Part shown: in pieces, positions 1 to 16,512 of the stretch
Numbering within the stretch: the first letter of the stretch is position 1
How the letters are laid out: the number at the start of each line of letters is the position of its first letter
From: Mesorhizobium sp. ZC-5
GTDB lineage: Bacteria > Pseudomonadota > Alphaproteobacteria > Rhizobiales > Rhizobiaceae
Direction: 5' to 3'
Assembly (NCBI RefSeq): GCF_025753855.1
Contig: NZ_JAOWPT010000005.1
Coordinates: 1-64,000 of the forward strand
Length of the DNA stretch: 64,000 nucleotides
Notes under the pieces: generated by a model
The model's input: the letters and a program-made list of their open reading frames with translations, nothing else
Database searches by the model: none
Told to the model about the DNA's origin: nothing
Made by a program: the position numbers and the translations under genes

Positions 1-119
1 ACATCACGGTCGATGTCGAACTGATCGTGCCGATCGCCATGGAAGAGAAGCTGCGCTTCGCCATCCGTGAAGGCGGCCGTACCGTCGGCGCCGGCATCGT
101 CGCAAGCATCAAAGAGTAA
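1..119 (+). CDS. tuf: Elongation factor Tu, C-terminal end (partial)
   Basis: The last 39 codons of EF-Tu, the GTPase that brings aminoacyl-tRNA to the ribosome; the rest lies off the left edge. The reading frame begins at base 3 and stops with TAA at 117-119. The residues are the end of beta-barrel domain 3, with the typical [17 protein letters not shown] run. The next gene is tRNA-Trp and then secE, the usual bacterial order for a tuf copy upstream of secE-nusG. Identity is near certain; whether there is a second tuf copy elsewhere cannot be seen. Confidence 0.95.
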   Translation, partial: ITVDVELIVPIAMEEKLRFAIREGGRTVGAGIVASIKE

Positions 120-140
120 GCGCGACCTTCGAGAAATGAA

Positions 141-168
141 AAGGGCAGCCTCAGGGCTGCCCTTTCTG
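141..168 (+). terminator. Rho-independent-type terminator after tuf
   Basis: A perfect 10-bp inverted repeat (141-150 with 155-164, loop TCAG) lies 21 bases after the tuf stop and runs into a short T-rich stretch. It probably ends the tuf transcript, so tRNA-Trp and secE would be expressed separately. Confidence 0.75.
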
Positions 169-251
169 TCGGTCCGAGGTTTCGAGCGCTCTTTACAGAT
201 GCGCCGGAAATCCTTAGGAAGCGCCTGCCGCGCAGTTGATGCGCCGCGAGT

Positions 252-327
<76 letters not shown>

Positions 328-622
328 TACCCGCCAGCGAGCGGCCAAAATATATAGGCGGTACCGGGACGATTGGATGGTTCCGGGCCGGCGTCTAAAC
401 ACAAAACGGGTCAACGGCACTTGCGCTGCCGGGGAATCGGTTTTATGTAGGCGATAACAGACACGCGGTGCGTGGAGCTGGATAGCCAGCTTTACGCGCC
501 CGAATTGCATGTCTGGAGCATTGGCGCCGATTCGGGCGACGGGTCTCCAGGCGTAATCCAAATCCCCGGCGGCGGGCATAACAAGAAGTTTCGGTCTACG
601 AGACTTCGAAAAAGAGCGGCAA

Positions 623-826
623 ATGGCGTCAAAGACCACCAATCCCTTCACCTTTCTTCAGCAGGTGAGGTCTGAGACCGCGAAGGTTACCTGGCCATCG
701 CGGCGCGAGACGATGATCTCGACAGTCATGGTTCTGGCCTTTGCCTTCATCGCGGCGATTTTCTTTTTCACCGCCGACCAGCTGATGGCGTACGGGGTCG
801 AGCTGATCCTCGGCATCGGGCGATAG
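623..826 (+). CDS. secE: Preprotein translocase subunit SecE
   Basis: SecE is the small essential subunit that clamps SecY in the SecYEG inner-membrane channel. The 67-residue protein has the short single-span form usual in alphaproteobacteria: a conserved amphipathic segment with VRSETAKVTWPSRRET (residues 15-30), then one hydrophobic helix at about 33-60. Length, motif and position directly before nusG all agree. The gap to nusG is 26 bases, so the two are probably co-transcribed. The ATG at 623 starts the family's conserved N-terminus. Confidence 0.95.
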   Translation: MASKTTNPFTFLQQVRSETAKVTWPSRRETMISTVMVLAFAFIAAIFFFTADQLMAYGVELILGIGR

Positions 827-852
827 AATCGGCGACTAGGAGAGAACATCTG

Positions 853-1380
853 ATGACTGCGCGGTGGTACATCGTCCACGCTTATTCGAATTTCGAGAAG
901 AAGGTCGCCGAGGATATCGAGAACAAGGCCAAGCAGAAGGGCCTGAGTTCGCAGATCGAGCAGATCGTCGTTCCGACGGAGAAAGTGGTCGAAATCCGCC
1001 GCGGCCGCAAGGTCGACGCCGAGCGCAAATTTTTCCCGGGCTACGTCCTCCTGAAGGCAAACCTGACCGACGCAGTGTTCAGCCTCGTGAAGAACACGCC
1101 GAAAGTTACTGGATTCCTTGGCGATTCGAAGCCGGTGCCGATCTCCGACAAGGAGGCCGACCAGATCCTGCATCAGGTGCAGGAAGGTGTCGAGCGGCCA
1201 AAACCGTCGGTCACTTTCGAGATCGGCGAGCAGGTCAGGGTGTCGGACGGTCCGTTCGCATCGTTCAACGGCTTCGTTCAGGAAGTCGACGAGGAGCGGG
1301 CGCGGCTCAAGGTGGAAGTGTCGATCTTCGGTCGTGCCGTACCGGTCGACCTGGAATTCGGTCAGGTCGAAAAGGGCTGA
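853..1380 (+). CDS. nusG: Transcription termination/antitermination factor NusG
   Basis: NusG binds RNA polymerase, suppresses pausing and links it to Rho and to the leading ribosome through S10. The 175 residues start with the NGN domain (RWYIVHAYSNFEKKV; the conserved FPGYVLL lies near residues 62-68) and end with a KOW domain (EIGEQVRVSDGPFASFNG, about residues 123-140). Length is typical. It lies between secE and rplK in the standard order. A 154-base leader separates it from rplK. Confidence 0.97.
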   Translation: MTARWYIVHAYSNFEKKVAEDIENKAKQKGLSSQIEQIVVPTEKVVEIRRGRKVDAERKFFPGYVLLKANLTDAVFSLVKNTPKVTGFLGDSKPVPISDKEADQILHQVQEGVERPKPSVTFEIGEQVRVSDGPFASFNGFVQEVDEERARLKVEVSIFGRAVPVDLEFGQVEKG

Positions 1381-1534
1381 CCAGACGATCCCGCCGCCGG
1401 TTCGCCGGCGACGCGGAGCTGACGAAGCAAGCTTCGTCGAATTGGTGGGAGGCGAGGGCGGCTTAGCCGGTTGTCCGATCCGCACCACCGAACTGCAACC
1501 GCCGGCATGGCCGGCATGAAAAGAGGCAGACGAG
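1381..1534 (+). promoter_or_regulatory. Structured leader before rplK-rplA
   Basis: This gap holds three inverted repeats: a 6-bp stem with a TTCG tetraloop (1395-1410), GACGAAG with CTTCGTC (1421-1438), and a GCCGGC repeat just before the rplK ribosome-binding site. L1 represses its own operon by binding a leader that resembles its rRNA site; that this leader is such a site is inference. It could also hold an rplK promoter. Confidence 0.4.
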
Positions 1535-1963
1535 ATGGCTAAGAAAATTGCAGGCCAGCTCAAGCTCCAGGTTTCCGCGGGTTCGGCGACACCGTCGCCC
1601 CCGATCGGCCCTGCGCTTGGTCAGCGTGGCATCAACATCATGGAATTCTGCAAGGCGTTCAACGCGCAGTCGCAGGAAATGGAAAAGGGTTCGCCGATCC
1701 CGGTGGTCATCACCTACTACCAGGACAAGTCGTTCACCTTCGTCATGAAGACGCCGCCGGTGAGCTACTTCCTGAAGAAGGCCGCCAACCTGAAGTCGGG
1801 CTCCAAGGAGCCGGGCAAGGTGAAGGCCGGCACGATCGCCCGCGACAAGGTGCGCGCCATCGCCGAAGCCAAGATGAAGGACCTCAACGCAAACGACGTC
1901 GAGGCGGCGATGCGCATGGTCGAGGGTTCCGCCCGTTCGATGGGCCTGGAAGTGGTGGGCTGA
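1535..1963 (+). CDS. rplK: 50S ribosomal protein L11
   Basis: L11 forms the GTPase-associated centre of the large subunit with 23S rRNA and is needed for the stringent response through RelA. The 142-residue protein has the N-terminal domain [23 protein letters not shown] (proline-rich hinge included) and the C-terminal rRNA-binding domain ending with [16 protein letters not shown]. Length is standard. It is 4 bases upstream of rplA, so the two are translated as a unit. ATG start is preceded by AGAGGCAGACGAG. Confidence 0.97.
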   Translation: MAKKIAGQLKLQVSAGSATPSPPIGPALGQRGINIMEFCKAFNAQSQEMEKGSPIPVVITYYQDKSFTFVMKTPPVSYFLKKAANLKSGSKEPGKVKAGTIARDKVRAIAEAKMKDLNANDVEAAMRMVEGSARSMGLEVVG

Positions 1964-1967
1964 GATC

Positions 1968-2666
1968 ATGGCAAAGATTGCAAAGCGTGTAGCCAAGTCC
2001 CGCGACGGCATCGACCCGAACAAGGCCTACGGCCTCGGTGAGGCGATCAAGCTGCTCAAGGACCGTGCGACGGCGAAGTTCGACGAGACCGTCGAAGTCG
2101 CGATGAACCTCGGTGTCGATCCGCGCCATGCCGACCAGATGGTCCGCGGCGTGGTCAACCTGCCGAACGGCACGGGCCGTACCGTCCGCGTCGCTGTGTT
2201 CGCGCGCGGCGATAAGGCCGAGGAAGCCAAGGCTGCCGGTGCCGACATCGTCGGTGCGGAAGAGTTGGTGCAGACCGTGCAGGGTGGAACCATCGATTTC
2301 GACCGCTGCATCGCGACGCCGGACATGATGGGCCTGGTCGGTCGCCTCGGTAAGGTGCTCGGCCCGCGTGGCCTGATGCCGAACCCGCGCGTCGGCACCG
2401 TGACCATGGATGTCGCCGCCGCCGTGAAGGCGTCGAAAGGCGGTGCCGTCGAGTTCCGCGTCGAGAAGGCTGGCATCATCCATGCCGGCGTCGGCAAGGC
2501 TTCCTTCGACGCCAAGGCGATCGAAGAGAACGTCCGCGCCTTCGCCGATGCGGTGATCAAGGCCAAGCCGACAGGCGCCAAGGGCAACTACGTCAAGAAG
2601 GTGTCGGTCACCACGACGATGGGTCCCGGCCTCAAGATCGACGTCGCGACGCTCGCGCTGTCGTAA
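1968..2666 (+). CDS. rplA: 50S ribosomal protein L1
   Basis: L1 builds the mobile stalk by the E site and is the usual translational repressor of the L11 operon. The 232 residues match the family length. Signature features include the segment [19 protein letters not shown] (near residues 64-82) and [18 protein letters not shown] (near residues 129-146). It starts 4 bases after rplK and ends before a 362-base leader, which separates it from rplJL. Confidence 0.97.
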   Translation: MAKIAKRVAKSRDGIDPNKAYGLGEAIKLLKDRATAKFDETVEVAMNLGVDPRHADQMVRGVVNLPNGTGRTVRVAVFARGDKAEEAKAAGADIVGAEELVQTVQGGTIDFDRCIATPDMMGLVGRLGKVLGPRGLMPNPRVGTVTMDVAAAVKASKGGAVEFRVEKAGIIHAGVGKASFDAKAIEENVRAFADAVIKAKPTGAKGNYVKKVSVTTTMGPGLKIDVATLALS

Positions 2667-3028
2667 CCTGAAATTCCGCGGCGAACGCCTGGCGTTCGGT
2701 GCGGCGAAGAATTCTGGACCCTGTAAGGGGTTCGGATTCCGGAAGCCCGAAAGGGTTTCCGGACATCCTGTCCGAGATTGCAGGCGGCCCGGCCTTAATC
2801 AATTTGGGCCTGCATGAGACGGGTGAAGACCCGACAAAGGAGCACATGAGCTCCAATGAAAGGTTCGAACCGTGTTTGCCTTTTGTCTGCGCACCGGATT
2901 TCCGGTGTGGCGAAAGGGGGCAGGATCCTCGAGCGTCGTTCGGGAGATCCAGTTACTGGATAGCCCGCCCGGCAAAAGGCAACCAGACCGTGACCCGCGA
3001 ATGGGAAGCGGTCAACTGGAGATAGGCA
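2667..3028 (+). promoter_or_regulatory. Leader of the rplJ-rplL operon (L10 leader-like)
   Basis: No credible gene lies here, but the 362 bases are full of stems. They include CGAACGC with GCGTTCG near 2682-2698 and an 11-bp stem with GAAA loop at 2738-2763. A long stem, TGCCTTTTG (2877-2885) with CAAAAGGCA (2973-2981), encloses smaller hairpins such as ATCCAG-TTA-CTGGAT at 2947-2961. In bacteria, L10 or the L10-L7/L12 complex binds a structured leader upstream of rplJ and represses translation. Position and folding support that role; fit to the L10 leader model was not tested. A promoter may also lie here. Confidence 0.6.
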
Positions 3029-3547
3029 GTGGACAGAGCGGAAAAACGCGAACTCGTCACGGGCCTGAACGATGCGTTCTCGAATGCAGGTTCAGTCGTC
3101 GTGGCCCACTACGCCGGTATCACCGTTGCGCAAATGAACGACCTTCGGTCGAAGATGCGCGCAGCCGGTGGCACCGTCAAAGTCGCGAAGAACCGTCTCG
3201 CCAAAATCGCTCTTCAGGGCACGGAATCCGAAAGCATCATCGATCTGTTCAAGGGACAGACGCTGATCGCCTATTCGGAGGATCCGATTGCGGCGCCGAA
3301 GGTGGCGTCCGATTTCGCCAAGGGGAATGACAGGCTTGTCATTCTCGGTGGCGCGATGGGCACGACCTCGCTCAACGCCGATGGGGTGAAGGCTCTCGCC
3401 ACGCTCCCGTCGCTGGACGAGCTGCGCGCCAGGCTGGTTGGCATGATCGCCACGCCGGCAACCCGGATCGCCCAGATCGTCAATGCACCCGCGGCTTCGG
3501 TCGCGCGCGTCATCGGCGCTTACGCCCGGAAGGACGAGGCGGCATGA
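3029..3547 (+). CDS. rplJ: 50S ribosomal protein L10
   Basis: L10 anchors the L7/L12 dimers to the ribosomal stalk and is the autogenous repressor of its operon. The 172-residue protein begins [10 protein letters not shown] and carries the typical [20 protein letters not shown] and [12 protein letters not shown] segments in the rRNA-binding domain. The C-terminal helix that holds L7/L12 follows. The start is GTG at 3029, preceded by a purine-rich CTGGAGAT; no ATG fits the conserved N-terminus. rplL follows after 53 bases. Confidence 0.96.
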   Translation: MDRAEKRELVTGLNDAFSNAGSVVVAHYAGITVAQMNDLRSKMRAAGGTVKVAKNRLAKIALQGTESESIIDLFKGQTLIAYSEDPIAAPKVASDFAKGNDRLVILGGAMGTTSLNADGVKALATLPSLDELRARLVGMIATPATRIAQIVNAPAASVARVIGAYARKDEAA

Positions 3548-3600
3548 GGCCGTTCCTCGCTGTCACCAACACTTGTTCGAACTTTTGAAGGAATGTGAAA

Positions 3601-3978
3601 ATGGCTGATCTGTCAAAGATCGTAGACGACCTTTCGAAGCTGACCGTCCTCGAGGCGGCCGAGCTCTCGAAGCTCCTGGAAGAGAAGTGGGGCGTTTCCG
3701 CCGCTGCTCCGGTGGCGGTTGCCGCTGCCGGCGGTGGTGCCGCTGCTGCTGCTCCGGCTGAAGAGAAGACCGAATTCGACGTGGTTCTCACCGATGCCGG
3801 CGCCCAGAAGATCAACGTGATCAAGGAAGTGCGCGCCATCACGGGTCTTGGCCTCAAGGAAGCCAAGGACCTGGTCGAGGCCGCTCCGAAGCCGGTCAAG
3901 GAAGCCGTGTCGAAAGCCGACGCCGACAAGTTCAAGGCGCAGCTGGAAGCTGCCGGCGCCAAGGTCGAGCTGAAGTAA
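3601..3978 (+). CDS. rplL: 50S ribosomal protein L7/L12
   Basis: The stalk protein that recruits translation factors. The 125 residues show an N-terminal dimerisation domain ([21 protein letters not shown]), an alanine-rich flexible hinge near residues 36-52, and the C-terminal factor-binding domain with EKTEFDVVL and [22 protein letters not shown]-type residues. I chose ATG 3601 with the AGGA at 3591-3594; an in-frame GTG two codons earlier is less likely. L7/L12 is normally made in excess over L10, and its transcript continues towards rpoB through three hairpins. Confidence 0.97.
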   Translation: MADLSKIVDDLSKLTVLEAAELSKLLEEKWGVSAAAPVAVAAAGGGAAAAAPAEEKTEFDVVLTDAGAQKINVIKEVRAITGLGLKEAKDLVEAAPKPVKEAVSKADADKFKAQLEAAGAKVELK

Positions 3979-4053
3979 GCTTTTCGCGTGTTCCGGCGGG
4001 CGGGTGTTCCGTCCGCCGTTACCGCGGTTCGAGTTGTGTTCGAGAACCTCTTT

Positions 4054-4120
4054 CCTGAGGGCCGGAAACGGCCTTCAGGAAACGGGTTTTCAACCGTTTT
4101 AGCCGACCGCCGAGAGGCGG
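4054..4120 (+). promoter_or_regulatory. Three consecutive hairpins between rplL and rpoB
   Basis: Three stems follow in a row: an 11-bp stem with GAAA loop (4054-4064 with 4069-4079, one G-U pair), a stem AAACGG/CCGTTT (4080-4085 with 4094-4099) and a 5-bp stem with GAGA loop (4107-4111 with 4116-4120). The middle one runs into TTTT and could attenuate transcription. In E. coli the rplL-rpoB gap contains an attenuator and an RNase III site that lower rpoBC output; the same job is inferred here. Confidence 0.6.
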
Positions 4121-4215
4121 CGGAAAACTGAAAGAGGGATCGCCTGCGGTGGCGGTCACGAAATTGCAAGGCGAGCAGTGCGAGGCCGCCCCAAGAAGCT
4201 AGCCAAGGAGCGACG

Positions 4216-8352
<4,137 letters not shown>

Positions 8353-8358
8353 GGAAAC

Positions 8359-8398
8359 GGCAGCGCCGCGAAGGTCGAAAAACTCTCGCGGCGCTGCC
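8359..8398 (+). promoter_or_regulatory. Strong inverted repeat between rpoB and rpoC
   Basis: A perfect 12-bp inverted repeat (8359-8370 with 8387-8398) with a 16-base loop starts seven bases after the rpoB stop. No T-run follows, so it is not a standard terminator. It may slow polymerase, mark an mRNA processing site or protect the upstream message from 3' decay. Confidence 0.55.
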
Positions 8399-8543
8399 TG
8401 ACAAATTTACGGCCGTTGATGCGGCCGGCTAATGGATCCGGAAAGTTGCGCGCTCAGGCGCTGCGGGCGCCGGATCACCGAAGGGTGGCAACGCCCTTGA
8501 ATGTTCGAAAAGGGGCCGTCCCAGCCCCGCAAAGGAGAACGGC

Positions 8544-12740
<4,197 letters not shown>

Positions 12741-12760
12741 GGCGTCGACAGTCTCGAAGA

Positions 12761-12793
12761 AAAAAGCCGCCGGTCGTTGCCGGCGGCTTTTTT
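12761..12793 (+). terminator. Rho-independent terminator after rpoC
   Basis: A 13-bp stem AAAAAGCCGCCGG/CCGGCGGCTTTTT (12761-12773 with 12780-12792) followed by T's, 20 bases after the rpoC stop. A textbook terminator for the rpl-rpoBC transcript. Confidence 0.95.
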
Positions 12794-12839
12794 CTTTGCT
12801 TGCGAGTGGGTTAGCCTGGGCGCCGTTTCACACGTGAGT

Positions 12840-12935
12840 CACACAGCTGCTGTTTATTAATATCAGCGGATATAGGTCATCGACCTCATGCCGTGTTCGA
12901 CCGCCCGGGATGTGCCCCATCCGGGCGGTTTTTTT
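12840..12935 (+). ncRNA. Candidate small RNA ending at an orphan terminator
   Basis: A second strong terminator hairpin (CCGCCCGG 12901-12908 with CCGGGCGG 12921-12928, inner ATG/CAT pairs, then seven T's) lies 108 bases after the rpoC terminator. It points away from the convergent gene on the minus strand and so has no gene to end. Just upstream is a small hairpin AGGTC-ATC-GACCT (12874-12886). A short transcript starting between about 12800 and 12870 would explain it. I could not find a convincing promoter, and the element may instead be a backup terminator for rpoC. Confidence 0.35.
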
Positions 12936-12954
12936 CTGAAACGAGCTAGCCCTA

Positions 12955-13416
12955 TCAGGCGGCGGCCAACAGCTTTTTCTCGCCGGGATGAACGCTGCGG
13001 AAGCCGATGGAGATACGGTTCCAGGTGTTGATGACGCCGATCAGCAAGGTGAGTTTGACCAGTTCTTCCGGCGTGAACTCGCTTGCGGCAAGTTCATAGT
13101 CCGCGTCGGGAGCGTGTGTCTGCGAAATCAGCGTCAAGGATTCGGTCCAGGCGAGTGCCGCGCGCTCGCGTGGCGTGTAGAGGGTCGATTCATGCCAGGC
13201 ATTGAGCAGGTGGAGCCGGGCATCACTTTCGCCGGCGGCGCGGGCGTCCGTCGTGTGCATGAACATGCAGAATGCGCAGCCATTGATCTGTGAAGCGCGT
13301 GTCTTCACCAAGTGGATAAGGCTGTGCTCGAGACCGCAATCCTTCACGTAATTCTCAAGGGCCGTCATCGCCGCGATCGCTTCCGGCGCTGCGGTGTAGG
13401 GGACGATACGGGACAT
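12955..13416 (-). CDS. AhpD-like carboxymuconolactone decarboxylase family protein
   Basis: A 153-residue protein of the CMD/AhpD alkylhydroperoxidase fold. The key site is NGCAFCMFMH: C47 and C50 form the CxxC pair and H54 completes the peroxidase or disulfide-reductase centre seen in AhpD relatives. Members commonly help remove peroxides, but substrate and partner cannot be told from sequence. I chose the second ATG (13416), which has AAAGGA at a good distance; the ATG two codons earlier sits directly on that site. It stands alone on the minus strand, 124 bases from the PAP2 gene upstream. Confidence 0.85.
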   Translation of the reverse strand: MSRIVPYTAAPEAIAAMTALENYVKDCGLEHSLIHLVKTRASQINGCAFCMFMHTTDARAAGESDARLHLLNAWHESTLYTPRERAALAWTESLTLISQTHAPDADYELAASEFTPEELVKLTLLIGVINTWNRISIGFRSVHPGEKKLLAAA

Positions 13417-13540
13417 TGTCATTCCTTTCGCTATTTGTTTTCCTCATATCGATGACGACATAGCGTGGCATATTGTGACAAGTGCCGGAACTTTTTTCGT
13501 TTGTATTTTAGAGGCAGCTGATTGCGTTGGCGCCTCTGCT

Positions 13541-14650
13541 TCAGGCGTATTCCAGGCCATGCGCGCGCGAGGTTGAAAGCACGCTGCCCGTCACTTTCCA
13601 GATCGCGACGGCGAACAGGGCACCGGCGTAACCGTCGATCGCGTAGTGCCAGGCAAGAACGACCGAACCGAGCATAATGATTGCCGCGAAGCCCCACATG
13701 ATGATGCCGGCGTATTTCGAACGCCGCGTCGCATAGAGAGCAAAAAGAACCGCCGAGGCTACGTGCATCGACGGAAATGCCGAGATGCCCATGCTGCCGC
13801 CTGATTTGCCGGTAAACCCATCCCAGAGCATGTCCTGCGTCGACAAAGCCCAGATCGGATATGTTTCGTTGGCCCGCGTCAGTGCCTCCATCAGCGGCTG
13901 GTAAGTGCTGCCGGCGCCGATGCGTTCGAAATAACATGGTCCCGCCGACGAGAAACCGATCGCGACAAAGAACCCGCCAATGAGCCAGACCAGCATGAAG
14001 CTGATAAGGAATTGATGGCGCAGCAGGGTATCCCGGTATGTGATAGCAGCGGTGAAAACAGTCGATATCAGCGCGATGAACCAGAAATTGTAGGCGAAGT
14101 TCAACGCGAAAACTGCGGCGGGAATGTCGAGCAGCCACCACAGCCACTCGTGCGGCATCCAGCCGAAATGCAAAATCCGGTCGATTTCCGCCAGCGCGGG
14201 ATCCCAAGAAAACGGCTTGAGGATGCTGATTGCCCCCTTGAGTACCGAAAACGCCGACGTGAAGATCATGATCGCGACGATGCCGTTGAAGCCGTTCGAC
14301 AACCGTTCCGGGTTGCTGAAAAACCGTCTGAATGAAGAAAAAAACTCACGTGACGGTGATGGATTGCGGTCGACAATGGCCAACCAGAACAAGCGGAAAA
14401 CGGCATAGCTGCAGCCGCCGACCCAGAAAGCCACGGAAAGGTTGAAGGCATAACTCCGCACCACGCGGAAATCCGGCAGATTGCCAGTGAATGAGCCAAC
14501 TGCGAACGCTATGGCCAGGGAAATCAAGGCAAGCGCAATTATATAACGGTGGCGAAGGAGCGATGCCGCGGCTATCGCGGCCAAAGCGCGAATACGGCCA
14601 ACCGGCTGGACGATACCGGACGATCCCAGGGTGCCGATCGTATACTGCAT
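13541..14650 (-). CDS. PAP2 superfamily membrane phosphatase
   Basis: A 369-residue integral membrane protein with about seven hydrophobic segments. The C-terminal part carries PAP2 motifs: SAFPSMHVAS with H296, and LAWHYAIDGYAG with H335 and D339, the catalytic histidines and aspartate of this lipid-phosphatase family. The long N-terminal membrane region and the wide spacing suggest the inositolphosphotransferase-like (Aur1/Ipt1) branch, which acts on lipid phosphates or transfers lipid head groups. The substrate is unknown. The first C-terminal residues run close to the AhpD-like gene, but a gap of 124 bases argues for separate promoters. Confidence 0.8.
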   Translation of the reverse strand: MQYTIGTLGSSGIVQPVGRIRALAAIAAASLLRHRYIIALALISLAIAFAVGSFTGNLPDFRVVRSYAFNLSVAFWVGGCSYAVFRLFWLAIVDRNPSPSREFFSSFRRFFSNPERLSNGFNGIVAIMIFTSAFSVLKGAISILKPFSWDPALAEIDRILHFGWMPHEWLWWLLDIPAAVFALNFAYNFWFIALISTVFTAAITYRDTLLRHQFLISFMLVWLIGGFFVAIGFSSAGPCYFERIGAGSTYQPLMEALTRANETYPIWALSTQDMLWDGFTGKSGGSMGISAFPSMHVASAVLFALYATRRSKYAGIIMWGFAAIIMLGSVVLAWHYAIDGYAGALFAVAIWKVTGSVLSTSRAHGLEYA

Positions 14651-14733
14651 TGCGCTCCAAGCTCCTTGCGGAGTTTTAGCTGTGCGCGGTTGCTATTTTA
14701 CTAATCGGGGCCGGCATCAATACGCGTGCGGTG

Positions 14734-15162
14734 TCAGTTAAGAGCCGCGCTGATCTTTGCGGCGTTCGCCGCGAGAATTTCCGGCTTTTCCATCTGCCCG
14801 GTATGCGGCCTCAGGGTGATCCCTTCGAAACGCGGAATGATATGGACATGCAGGTGGAAAACCACTTGGCCGCCAGCCTGCTCATTGAACTGTTGGACGG
14901 TAACACCATCTGCGGAAAACGCCTTCATCACCGCGCGCGCCAGCTTTTGCGTTGTGTGCATTAAAGTCGTGAGGCTGTCCGGGTCGACGTCGAGGATGTT
15001 GCGCGATGGCTTTTTCGGAATGACCAGACAATGGCCGTCGCCGCGCGGCATGATGTCCATGAAGGCGAAGGTGTCGGCGTCCTCGTAGATCTTGTGCGAT
15101 GGCAACTCGCCGCGCAGGATTTTTGCGAAGATGTTGGTGTCGTCGTAGGGGGGAGTCGTCAT
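14734..15162 (-). CDS. HIT family nucleotide-binding protein
   Basis: A 142-residue histidine-triad protein. The triad HLHVHIIP (103-110) binds and cleaves nucleoside phosphoramidates or dinucleotides; the N-terminal FAKILRGELPSHKIYED is typical of the HinT-like branch. I chose ATG 15162 with GAGGA four bases upstream rather than an upstream ATG ten codons earlier. It is the last gene of a minus-strand run that starts with the RidA gene; the gap to the DUF482 gene is 71 bases. Confidence 0.9.
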   Translation of the reverse strand: MTTPPYDDTNIFAKILRGELPSHKIYEDADTFAFMDIMPRGDGHCLVIPKKPSRNILDVDPDSLTTLMHTTQKLARAVMKAFSADGVTVQQFNEQAGGQVVFHLHVHIIPRFEGITLRPHTGQMEKPEILAANAAKISAALN

Positions 15163-15233
15163 CTGTTCCTCATCGGATGCGTCGTCGGGCATATTCCCGC
15201 GCCGATCCGCCCGGCGTCAACCTTGAGGAGGCG

Positions 15234-16460
15234 TCATTCCTCGGCTTGCAGCGGGCCTTTGCGGAAGGGGCCGTGTTCGCCGAGATATTCGCCGACATGG
15301 GCGACTTCGCGCCGCTCGCGCTTGAGGTAGTCGGCCACCGCATTTCTGAGGCCGGCATGGGCGATATAATGTGCCGAATGCATGGTCACCGGCATGTAGC
15401 CGCGCGCAAGCTTGTGCTCTCCCTGCGCGCCGGCCTCGACTACCTTCAGCTTCCTGTCGATGGCAAAGTCGATGGCCTGATGGTAGCAGACCTCGAAATG
15501 CAGGAAGGGATGGTCCTCGATACAACCCCAGTTGCGTCCGTAGAGTGCATCCGAGCCGATGAAGTTGATGGCGCCGGCGATGTAGCGGCCGGCTCGCTTG
15601 GCCATCACCAAGAGGACATCATCGCGCATGCGCTCGCCGATCAGCGAGAAGAAGCGGCGGTTGAGATACGGGCGACCCCATTTGCGGCCGCCGGTGTCCA
15701 TGTAGAAGGCGAAAAAATCGTCCCAAACCCGCTCGGTCAGGTCGCTGCCAGTCAGCCAGTCGATCGAGATGCCGCCGCTCAGCGCCTCGCGCCGTTCCTT
15801 CTTCAGAGCCTTGCGCTTGCGCGATGCCAGCGTGGCGAGAAAGTCGTCATAGCTCGTGTAGCCGTCGTTGAAGAAGTGGAATTGCTGATCGGTGCGATGC
15901 AGGAAGCCTGCCTGTTCGAGAGCCTCGACATCGGACTGTCGGGCGAAGGTGACGTGGGCGGAGGAGACGCCGAGCTTGTCGGTCACAGCTTTCAGTCCCG
16001 CGGCGAGCGCGGTCCTTACCACGTCCGGGTCGACCCCTTGGCGGCGCACCAGAAGGCGAGGGCCGGTCACCGGCGTGAATGGTACAGAGATCTGCAGTTT
16101 TGGATAATAACGGCCGCCAGCGCGTTCGAAAGCATCGGCCCAGCCGTGATCGAAAACATACTCGCCCTGGCTGTTCGACTTTGCGTAGCAGGGCACGGCG
16201 CCGAGCAGGGAACCGTCCGGCGTTTCGAGTCGCAAATGATGGCCTTGCCATCCCGAGCGGCCAACAGCGCAGCCGGACTCTTCGAGAATCTTCAAAAAGT
16301 CATATGAAATGAACGGGTTATAGCCGTTTTCTTCATCGCCTCTTGTGGTGCCGGCAAGACTAGCCCACTCATCTTCGGTGAAGGCGCCGATACTGGCGGC
16401 GGCGCGGATGGCGTAGTCGCCATCCGCTTTCCCATCACCGCCGTCGCCGTTTTTCGTCAT
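15234..16460 (-). CDS. GNAT-like protein of the DUF482/COG3146 family
   Basis: A 408-residue cytosolic protein matching the large DUF482 family, related to FemAB-type and GNAT acyltransferases and often annotated as peptidogalycan biosynthesis protein. Recognisable parts are YNPFISYDFLKILEESGCA near residue 50, the basic stretch SRKRKALKKERREAL near 215, and FEVCYHQAIDFAI with EAGAQGEHKLARGYMP near the C-terminus, all conserved in the family. The true substrate is unknown. It lies 52 bases downstream of the glycerophosphodiesterase gene, probably in one operon. Confidence 0.82.
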   Translation of the reverse strand: MTKNGDGGDGKADGDYAIRAAASIGAFTEDEWASLAGTTRGDEENGYNPFISYDFLKILEESGCAVGRSGWQGHHLRLETPDGSLLGAVPCYAKSNSQGEYVFDHGWADAFERAGGRYYPKLQISVPFTPVTGPRLLVRRQGVDPDVVRTALAAGLKAVTDKLGVSSAHVTFARQSDVEALEQAGFLHRTDQQFHFFNDGYTSYDDFLATLASRKRKALKKERREALSGGISIDWLTGSDLTERVWDDFFAFYMDTGGRKWGRPYLNRRFFSLIGERMRDDVLLVMAKRAGRYIAGAINFIGSDALYGRNWGCIEDHPFLHFEVCYHQAIDFAIDRKLKVVEAGAQGEHKLARGYMPVTMHSAHYIAHAGLRNAVADYLKRERREVAHVGEYLGEHGPFRKGPLQAEE

Positions 16461-16512
16461 GGACCTTAGATACGTTGCCTATCTGCCGGTGCAAGGCCAC
16501 ACGGCCGCGACG

